Of a DNA stretch of 19,043 bases, positions 1-4,197 are shown piece after piece. Within the stretch, counting starts at the first letter, position 1. Each line of letters starts with the position of its first letter. Location: NCBI GenBank assembly GCA_018713365.1, contig DVOU01000073.1, positions 1 to 19,043 on the forward strand, written 5' to 3'. Both the position numbers and the translations under genes were made by a program. The stretch comes from Pullichristensenella excrementipullorum (GTDB lineage: Bacteria; Bacillota; Clostridia; Christensenellales; Aristaeellaceae). The notes below the pieces were generated by a model. It made no database searches and was not told the origin of the DNA. It saw only the letters and a list, made by a program, of their open reading frames with translations.

Positions 1-206
1 TACCCCACCAGCAGCATCCGGAACAGTATCTCCGGATCGATGGCGGGCCGGCCGTTGTCCGCGCAATACAGCGGCGCACACAGATCGTAGATGAAGCTGA
101 AGTCTACCGCACGGTCTACTTTTCGCAGAAAGTGATCCTCCGGCACCATCTGTTCCATGATCACCAGCTCCATTTGCTGCTGCTTCTCCCGCCGCTGCTT
201 GAGCAT
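1..206 (-). CDS. IS1182-family transposase, N-terminal part (cut by window edge)
   Basis: DDE-type transposase that would move its own insertion sequence. Reading the minus strand from the ATG at 204-206, the first 68 residues are visible. They contain MEQMVPEDHFLRKVDRAVDF, then a stretch with FSFIYDLCAPLY, DNGRPAIDPEILFRMLLVG. The order VPEDH, LRK(V/I)D, NGRP and (I/V)DP..LF(R/K)MLL is the conserved N-terminal domain of IS1182-like transposases (the DUF772/InsH N-terminal domain). The catalytic part lies beyond the left edge, so whether the element is intact cannot be told. An AGGCGG sequence lies about 8 bases before the ATG; a GTG three codons upstream (213-215) is an alternative start. 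The promoter and terminal inverted repeat were not identified; the end of the element should lie between 207 and about 320. Confidence 0.85.
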   Translation of the reverse strand, partial: MLKQRREKQQQMELVIMEQMVPEDHFLRKVDRAVDFSFIYDLCAPLYCADNGRPAIDPEILFRMLLVG

Positions 207-281
207 TCCCTTCACCGCCTGGTTTTCTTTCTGGTTGTGTTGATGTATTTATATTCGACGTGAGGGGGGCTTTTTCCTTTT

Positions 282-309
282 GGTTTTTTCGGTTCTTTTC
301 GGTTTTTTC
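282..309 (+). repeat. Three tandem T-rich 9-10 base units
   Basis: GGTTTTTTC (282-290), GGTTCTTTTC (291-300) and GGTTTTTTC (301-309) follow one another directly. They lie between the transposase start and the hairpin element, in an AT-rich stretch unlike the surrounding GC-rich DNA. This may be the terminal region of the insertion sequence. No gene is seen in 207-318. Confidence 0.5.
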
Positions 310-344
310 AAAAAAGTGACCGTTGACTGAGGTTTGTCAACGGT
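310..344 (-). terminator. Intrinsic terminator, minus strand, left end of hairpin chain
   Basis: On the minus strand the hairpin ACCGTTGAC/GTCAACGGT (arms 336-344 and 319-327) is followed by CAC and then six T residues (315-310). It could end transcripts of the minus-strand secreted-protein gene (554-1036) after they pass through the hairpin chain, and so insulate the transposase. Confidence 0.5.
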
Positions 345-530
345 CTGAAATTTTGCCTGCGGCAAAATTTGTCGCCAAGGGCGACTGGATTTGTCGATCC
401 CGAAGGGCTCGGCAAATCCACCTGCAGGAAGCAAAAATCGTTTCTGATTTTTTTATATATCAGAGCGATTTTTGCGGTTGTGGGCTTTGTCAGCGCTCTG
501 ACAGGGACGCCCGGATGATGGGCGTCCCTG
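319..530. repeat. Chain of seven consecutive inverted repeats (noncoding structured element)
   Basis: Nearly every base belongs to a hairpin: 319-327/336-344 (ACCGTTGAC and its complement, 9 bp perfect), 348-357/361-370 (AAATTTTGCC, 10 bp perfect, 3-base loop), 371-376/380-385 (GTCGCC), 386-393/413-420 (TGGATTTG), 431-440/466-475 (GCAAAAATCG, with an inner TCTGAT/ATCAGA), 488-493/498-503 (TGTCAG), and 502-512/520-530 (CAGGGACGCCC, 11 bp perfect). No convincing open frame fits: the frames that cross it have no ribosome binding site. It sits between a transposase gene and a secreted-protein gene that both run on the minus strand. It looks like an interspersed structured repeat or a small structured RNA; which one cannot be decided from one copy. 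Confidence 0.7.
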
Positions 531-536
531 TTTTGT
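502..536 (+). terminator. Intrinsic terminator, plus strand, right end of hairpin chain
   Basis: An 11-bp perfect stem CAGGGACGCCC/GGGCGTCCCTG with a 7-base loop is followed by TTTTGTT. It reads in the plus direction, although no plus-strand gene lies upstream in the window. On the minus strand it is the first hairpin after the stop codon at 554. Confidence 0.55.
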
Positions 537-553
537 TCGTCCACGCGGCGTCT

Positions 554-1036
554 TTACTCGAACTTCACGCCCGCGGAGACGGTCAGCGTGTAGGGATAGG
601 GCACGACCAGCTCGTCGCCCTCCTCCACGGTGATGTAGACGGTGTATCCCTCCGAGGCGAAGTTGAACTCATAGAGCTTTGAGGGATATTCGTCCTCGGG
701 GTCGTCCACGGAGCGCAGGGAGACGATGCCGGCGTCGCCCTCCTCGCCCGCGCTGGCGAGTATGTAGTCCCCGGCGGGGATGTCGCGGCCGCCGATGTAG
801 GTCCCGGCGGTCAGGGTGGCGGTCTTTTCGATGTCGCGCGCAACGATCTCGCTTTGCAGGGCGGCGAGCTGCGCGATGAGTTCGTCGTCGGACAAGGCGC
901 TGAAATCCGGCGCTTCGGCAAAATGCGCGGTAAGTTCGTCATCGGGCGCGGCGCTTGCGGCTGGCGCTTCGGCGAACGCGCCCGCCGCTCCCAGCAACAG
1001 GCAAGCCGCTGCCAGTACGCAGAGCAGTTTTTTCAT
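554..1036 (-). CDS. Small secreted protein with C-terminal beta-rich domain, function unknown
   Basis: The 160-residue product begins MKKLLCVLAAACLLLGAAGAF, a signal peptide with a likely signal peptidase I site after Ala-Phe-Ala (about residue 22). No lipobox is present, so it is probably released or wall-associated. Residues 24-50 are Ala/Asp/Glu-rich and contain two near-copies of an AEAPDFSALSDDEL-like phrase. From about residue 75 comes AGTYIGGRDIPAGDYIL, a motif common in small extracellular proteins of gut Bacillota, followed by beta-strand-like sequence ending YPYTLTVSAGVKFE. The ATG at 1034-1036 was chosen because GGAGGGG lies 5 bases upstream and the signal peptide starts there; the open frame extends further upstream but crosses the probable promoter. 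It is divergent from the XRE gene at 1185. No enzymatic motif is visible. Confidence 0.75.
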   Translation of the reverse strand: MKKLLCVLAAACLLLGAAGAFAEAPAASAAPDDELTAHFAEAPDFSALSDDELIAQLAALQSEIVARDIEKTATLTAGTYIGGRDIPAGDYILASAGEEGDAGIVSLRSVDDPEDEYPSKLYEFNFASEGYTVYITVEEGDELVVPYPYTLTVSAGVKFE

Positions 1037-1066
1037 TGGTACCCCTCCAATCCTGTCGATGCGAAC

Positions 1067-1072
1067 AGTATA
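1067..1072 (-). promoter_or_regulatory. Probable -10 box for the secreted-protein gene
   Basis: Minus-strand TATACT lies 30 bases before the ATG at 1036, giving an untranslated leader of about 24 bases. No good TTGACA-like box is present at the right spacing, so this promoter would be weak or activator-dependent. Confidence 0.4.
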
Positions 1073-1143
1073 CCGCGCCGCGCGCGCTTTTTTGTCGCCC
1101 GCGGCTGACAAGTTCTCCGCGCGGCGTTCGCGAAAACAACAAG

Positions 1144-1175
1144 CCCTTTTGTGAAGGAACACCTTCAGAAAGGGG
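1144..1175 (+). promoter_or_regulatory. Hairpin that covers the ribosome binding site of the XRE gene
   Basis: CCCTTT (1144-1149) pairs with AAAGGG (1169-1174), and TGAAGG (1152-1157) pairs with CCTTCA (1162-1167), leaving an AACA tetraloop and a small internal bulge. The outer 3' arm is the AAAGGGG ribosome binding site of the gene starting at 1185. If the transcript starts upstream of 1144, translation of the regulator should be damped by this structure. Confidence 0.5.
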
Positions 1176-1184
1176 CAACGAACG

Positions 1185-1415
1185 ATGGAATACAACGCAA
1201 TGGTCATGGCGCGGCTGCTGGGACGGCTGCGGACGCAGAGAGGGCTTTCACAGGAAGTGCTGTCCGGGCTGGCGGGCATCGCGCGCAGTCATCTGGCGAT
1301 GATCGAGAACGGCGCCAAGCGGCCGACCGTGGAGACGCTCTGGAAACTCGCACAGGCGATGGACATGCGCCTGAGCGAACTTGTGCGCATGGCGGAGGAG
1401 GAGATGGGGCTTTAG
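1185..1415 (+). CDS. Small XRE-family helix-turn-helix transcriptional regulator
   Basis: The product is a 76-residue, single-domain DNA-binding protein. Residues 8-64 form the classic Cro/C1 fold: LLGRLRTQRGLSQEVLSGLAG is helices 1-2, IARSHLAMIENGAKRPTVET covers the recognition helix and the following turn, and LWKLAQAMDMRLSELV closes the five-helix bundle. There is no effector or oligomerisation domain beyond it, so it probably acts as a dimer responding to level or partner. The ATG at 1185 has AAAGGGG 9 bases upstream. It lies between a divergent secreted-protein gene and a co-directed lipoprotein gene whose promoter, 49 bases after this stop, contains an inverted repeat that this regulator may bind (inference). 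No promoter for this gene is obvious. Confidence 0.88.
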   Translation: MEYNAMVMARLLGRLRTQRGLSQEVLSGLAGIARSHLAMIENGAKRPTVETLWKLAQAMDMRLSELVRMAEEEMGL

Positions 1416-1454
1416 CGCGAAAGGTATCAACATTGGTTATGGAAATGGATAAAG

Positions 1455-1496
1455 GATAAGTATTTGCACTTTACGCACGCCGGACGTATACTTATC
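1455..1496 (+). promoter_or_regulatory. Sigma-A promoter with overlapping inverted-repeat operator
   Basis: TTGCAC (1464-1469) and TATACT (1487-1492) are separated by exactly 17 bases. GATAAGTAT (1455-1463) directly precedes the -35 box and its perfect complement ATACTTATC (1488-1496) covers the -10 box; the arms are 33 bases centre to centre, about three helical turns. Transcription would start near 1499, which makes the ATG at 1534 the natural start of the lipoprotein gene. Confidence 0.72.
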
Positions 1497-1533
1497 GCAG
1501 GCGGTGAAACCGTCAGATCGGAAAGATGGGGTG

Positions 1534-2019
1534 ATGTCATTGCTGAAAAAACGTCTGGCGCTTTGCGCATGCGCCCTGTTGCTGACGCTGCCGTTGGGCG
1601 GCTGCGTAGGGGAGACGGCGGAAGCTGTCCCCTCCCCCGCCCCGGCAGTGGAAACGATGGAGGATGAAGCGATGGTCATGGAAGTGAGGATCGGGGATCA
1701 GGTCTTTTCTGCAACGCTGGCGGACGGCACGGCGGCAAGGGCGCTGGCGGACAGGCTGGCGGAGGGGCCGCTGACTCTGGAACTGCGCGACTACGGCGGC
1801 TTTGAGAAGGTCGGCCCGCTGGGCTTTGAGCTGCCCGCCGAGGATCAACAGACGACCACACAGGCGGGCGACATCGTCCTCTATCAGGGCGCCCAGATCG
1901 TCCTTTTCTACGGTTCCAACGCCTGGCGCTACACGCATCTGGCCCGCGTCGAGGCGCTGGACGGCTGGGAAGAGGCTCTCGGCGACGGCGACGTGCGCGT
2001 GACGCTGTCGCTGCCGTAA
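1534..2019 (+). CDS. Lipoprotein with cyclophilin-like domain
   Basis: The 161-residue product starts MSLLKKRLALCACALLLTLP and then LGGC, a lipobox with Cys24 as the lipidated residue, so it should be anchored to the outer face of the membrane. A short Pro/Glu linker follows. From about residue 47 the sequence matches the cyclophilin-like fold family (Pfam Cyclophil_like type): a first strand VMEVRIGDQVFSATL, an A-rich helix with LADRLAEGPLTLEL, then YGGFEKVGPLGF, AGDIVLYQGAQIVLFYGSN, and a final strand VRVTLSLP. This family shares the fold of peptidyl-prolyl isomerases but usually not the catalytic residues, so activity is unproven. The start was set by GGAAAGA 7 bases upstream and by the promoter at 1464-1492; a GTG at 1531 and one at 1504 are alternatives. 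A strong terminator follows. Confidence 0.85.
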   Translation: MSLLKKRLALCACALLLTLPLGGCVGETAEAVPSPAPAVETMEDEAMVMEVRIGDQVFSATLADGTAARALADRLAEGPLTLELRDYGGFEKVGPLGFELPAEDQQTTTQAGDIVLYQGAQIVLFYGSNAWRYTHLARVEALDGWEEALGDGDVRVTLSLP

Positions 2020-2033
2020 GGCGGACTGCGCGC

Positions 2034-2082
2034 AAAAGCGCTCCCCGCGCGTCGAAAACGGCGCGGTGGGGAGCGCTTTTTT
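2034..2082. terminator. Bidirectional intrinsic terminator
   Basis: AAAAGCGCTCCCC (2034-2046) and GGGGAGCGCTTTT (2068-2080) are perfect complements, with a further inner GCGC pairing. The stem ends in TTTTTT on the plus strand and TTTT on the minus strand. It lies between two convergent genes with stops at 2019 and 2085 and can serve both. Confidence 0.9.
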
Positions 2083-2084
2083 GT

Positions 2085-2762
2085 TCAGCAGACGTTGAAG
2101 TTCGTGTTTCGCCAGGCGGACAGTTCGCCGGCCATCGGCGCGCCATAGGCGTCGGCCACGTCCGCAAGCACTCCGGCGGCGACCGCCTCGCCCCCGGCGT
2201 CGAAGATGGCGCAGACCACCTCGTGAAGCGACCAGTAGAGGTGGCCGCAGTGGTAAGAGAAGTCCTTTTTATATGCCTCCATGGGCGGTTCGTCCGGCGA
2301 AGCCTCCAGCCCCGCGCCGCGCACGCGGTGGACGCAACGGTCGGCGCTGTTGAGGCTGGAGAGCGCCTCAAAGGGTATGTCCGGCGAAAAGCCGCGGCAG
2401 AGCGCCTCGTCGATATAGCGGCAGTAGACCGCGCCCGCGTCCTGACAGCCCATGCGCGCAAATTGCGCGTGCCACGGGCAGGCGGTGATGTGCAGCTCGT
2501 AGTCCGGCGCGCGGCTGACGAGCGCGCGCTGCGTCGGTTCGACCTCGTCGGTCATTTTCAGTTCGCCATAGCGCAGAAAATTGGTGAACGTGAGCGGCGC
2601 TCCGTCGCGGATGGCGCGCTGGGCCATGCGGCGGCCGCGCTGGTGCGCGTAATACTGCACGGCGTGGACGAACGCCGGTTCGGCGCGCTCGCCGAAGGCC
2701 GTCTGCATGCGGCGGAAGTAGCGTGCGGCGATAAAGGCGTGGGTGCTTTCATTGAAGCCCAT
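2085..2762 (-). CDS. L-2-amino-thiazoline-4-carboxylate hydrolase family protein
   Basis: The 225-residue product matches the ATC_hydrolase family, named for the enzyme that opens 2-amino-thiazoline-4-carboxylate on the route to cysteine; most members are uncharacterised, so the substrate is uncertain. Diagnostic features are the CPWH motif at residues 95-98, the A-YC-YIDEAL-GF block (about 111-125) and KKDFSYHCGHLYWSL (165-179), where Cys and His residues suggest metal or thiol chemistry. An N-terminal helical region (1-60) is usual. It appears cytoplasmic, with no signal peptide. The start ATG has AAGGAGGG 6 bases upstream. It lies 113 bases behind the repeat protein at 2876-3958 on the same strand, with no clear terminator between, so the two may share a transcript. 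Confidence is high for the family and low for the reaction. Confidence 0.82.
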   Translation of the reverse strand: MGFNESTHAFIAARYFRRMQTAFGERAEPAFVHAVQYYAHQRGRRMAQRAIRDGAPLTFTNFLRYGELKMTDEVEPTQRALVSRAPDYELHITACPWHAQFARMGCQDAGAVYCRYIDEALCRGFSPDIPFEALSSLNSADRCVHRVRGAGLEASPDEPPMEAYKKDFSYHCGHLYWSLHEVVCAIFDAGGEAVAAGVLADVADAYGAPMAGELSAWRNTNFNVC

Positions 2763-2875
2763 GGCTGGCCCTCCTTCGTTGCTTGCTGTTGCTCTTTTCG
2801 CCGCTGTGGGAGAAAAATCCTTCCGGATGCGCGCCTTTTCCCCCGTGAAAGGCTATGGAGGCTTTCGCGCCCGGG

Positions 2876-3958
2876 TCACGGGGCGTCCTGCGCCGGCTCG
2901 AAACGCAGCCACCACTCCCGCGCGCCGCTGAAGCGGATGCAGTCTTCCAGCCCGGCGGGCGGCGTCTCGTCCTCATCTGCGGGGAACGCGTAGACCACCT
3001 GCACAGGCATGCCGTCCTCCGCGCGCACGCCGATGGCCACCCAGGGGGCGGCGGAACTGTCGGTCAGGGACGCGCGCACGAACGCGTAGCCCGCCAGCGG
3101 CGGTTCTTCCATCCATTCCCCGCCGGAAAAGAGGGCGCGCACCGCCTCGAAAGGCTGCGGCCATGGCCGCGAGGGGTCGAGCGGGTGTTCCCCCGCAGGC
3201 GGCGCGGCGGGCGGGGCGGCGGAAGAAGGTTCCACGGCGGGCGCGTCTGCGTAGGCGTTGTCGGAGGGCGGCTCCACGGCGGGCGCGTCCGCGAAACCGC
3301 TGTCGGAGGGCGGCTCCACGGCGGGCGCATCCGCGAAGCCGATGTCGGAGGGCGGCTCCACGGCGGGCGCGTCCGCGAAGCCGATTTCGGAGGGCGGCTC
3401 CACGGCGGGCGCGTCCACACAGGCGTTGTCGGAGGACGGCTCGGCGGCGGGCGCGTCCGCGTAGACGTTGTCGGAGGGCGGCTCGGCGGCGGGCGCGTCT
3501 TCGGCGGGCAGCGGCTGGTCTTCCGCGCTCTGACCCGCGCGGGCGTTCGCGCCCGGCACGAAGAGGGCGCAGGCGGCGCGGCGCACGCGCTCCCAGTCCA
3601 TCTGCACCGAGCCGCAGACGTTGCCGGAGAGGACCAGCCGGCAGGGATCGCCGGCATCGACAATCACCAGAAGCTGGTATTCTTCCAATTCCCTGCCCTC
3701 GATGTTTCTCGGGTCGAACGAGGCAATGAGGGAATACTGGCCGCGGCTGTCTCGGCGCAGGGCTCCGAGCGGAGCGGCAAAGTAGTCGTTTCCCCGCCGT
3801 CCCGCCAGCGCCGCGCAGAGCGCTGCCGCCCCCGGCGCGCAGGCGGTCAGACACAGCGTTCCCATCAATGTTCGCCGCTCCAGGCGCGCGTGCCCGCTGT
3901 ATCCCTGTTCGAGCGAGCGGAACATGATCAGCGCCCGGCGGTAATCGTTGCGCAACAT
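2876..3958 (-). CDS. Unrecognised protein with 14-residue Pro/Ala/Glu repeats between two domains
   Basis: The 360-residue product has three parts. Residues 1-140 look like a folded domain, with LTACAPGAAALCAALAGRRG and then LEEYQLLVIVD and LVLSGNVCGSVQMDWERV, reading as alternating strands and helices. Residues 154-246 are 6.6 tandem copies of DAPAVEPPSDxGFA, a flexible acidic linker. Residues 255-360 form a second domain: RPWPQPFEAVRALFSGG, PPLAGYAFVRASL, APWVAIGVRAEDGMPVQVVYA, FPADEDETPPAGLEDC and a Trp-rich end. Such Trp/Pro-rich C-terminal sequences occur in uncharacterised Clostridia proteins. There is no signal peptide or membrane segment. The ATG at 3956-3958 was chosen for GGAGGTG 6 bases upstream; the frame stays open to 4138 but that part would cross the opposing promoter. 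Function is not known. Confidence 0.72.
   Translation of the reverse strand: MLRNDYRRALIMFRSLEQGYSGHARLERRTLMGTLCLTACAPGAAALCAALAGRRGNDYFAAPLGALRRDSRGQYSLIASFDPRNIEGRELEEYQLLVIVDAGDPCRLVLSGNVCGSVQMDWERVRRAACALFVPGANARAGQSAEDQPLPAEDAPAAEPPSDNVYADAPAAEPSSDNACVDAPAVEPPSEIGFADAPAVEPPSDIGFADAPAVEPPSDSGFADAPAVEPPSDNAYADAPAVEPSSAAPPAAPPAGEHPLDPSRPWPQPFEAVRALFSGGEWMEEPPLAGYAFVRASLTDSSAAPWVAIGVRAEDGMPVQVVYAFPADEDETPPAGLEDCIRFSGAREWWLRFEPAQDAP
3221..3499 (-). repeat. 42-bp coding minisatellite, 6.6 copies
   Basis: Direct repeats of 42 bases encode 14-residue units of the pattern DAPA(V/A)EP(P/S)S(D/E) plus four variable residues: NVYA, NACV, IGFA, IGFA, SGFA, NAYA, then a partial unit DAPAVEPSS. The middle copies are almost identical at DNA level, pointing to recent slippage or unequal crossing-over. 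The array is in frame throughout. Confidence 0.9.
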
Positions 3959-4081
3959 ACACTGCACCTCCCAGTCGAGCCTATGCGCGCCTGTTTGCGG
4001 GCATGCACGGGGCGCGGGCGGCATTTGGGGCAAGAATGCGTGAAGTTTTCTGGTATTTGGCGCCATTCCCGCCCCGCGCTC

Positions 4082-4109
4082 TTGCCTTATTGACAGAATG
4101 TGATATAAT
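4082..4109 (+). promoter_or_regulatory. Extended -10 sigma-A promoter for the acidic membrane protein gene
   Basis: TGATATAAT (4101-4109) is a perfect -10 hexamer with an extended TGN element. TTGCCT (4082-4087) lies 16 bases upstream of it as a -35 box. Transcription would start near 4116, giving an 80-base leader before the ATG at 4198. Confidence 0.65.
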
Positions 4110-4126
4110 AGTATTTGTGTAACGCT

Positions 4127-4175
4127 GCCGCTTTTCACCTGAAAACGTGCGGCAAGCAGCCTCGCGCGGCGAGGC
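4127..4175 (+). promoter_or_regulatory. Two hairpins in the leader of the acidic membrane protein gene
   Basis: GCCGCTTTTC (4127-4136) pairs with GAAAA...GCGGC (4141-4153, with a three-base bulge), and GCCTCG (4159-4164) pairs with CGAGGC (4170-4175). The second ends just before the GAGAGGCGG ribosome binding site. Neither has a U tract, so they are more likely to affect stability or translation than termination. Confidence 0.4.
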
Positions 4176-4197
4176 GAAAAGAGAGGCGGTCATTTCT

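Noticed and set aside
323..682. Plus-strand frame of 119 codons across the hairpin element
   Set aside because: It has no ribosome site, is made of hairpin arms, and runs into the minus-strand secreted-protein gene.
1092..1111. Short inverted repeat TTGTC/GACAA between the divergent genes as an operator
   Set aside because: Five-base arms with a 10-base gap are expected by chance in this sequence, and nothing else supports it.
1037..1279. N-terminal extension of the secreted protein up to 1279
   Set aside because: It would bury the signal peptide in the middle of the protein and overlap the XRE gene and the -10 box; GGAGGGG marks the start at 1036.
3221..3499. Possible CRISPR-like array
   Set aside because: The 42-bp units are contiguous with no unique spacers, lie inside a gene and keep its frame. 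The same holds for the 81-bp units at 5554-5877.
2855..4093. Plus-strand frame opposite the 14-residue repeat protein, including a repeated GGSTAGASAKP-like peptide
   Set aside because: It is the antisense of an in-frame repeat. The minus strand has GGAGGTG at correct spacing and a better protein composition.
4090..4109. TTGACA at 4090-4095 as -35 box for TATAAT at 4104-4109
   Set aside because: The spacing is only 8 bases. TTGCCT at 4082 with a 16-base spacer and the extended TGN element is the better reading.
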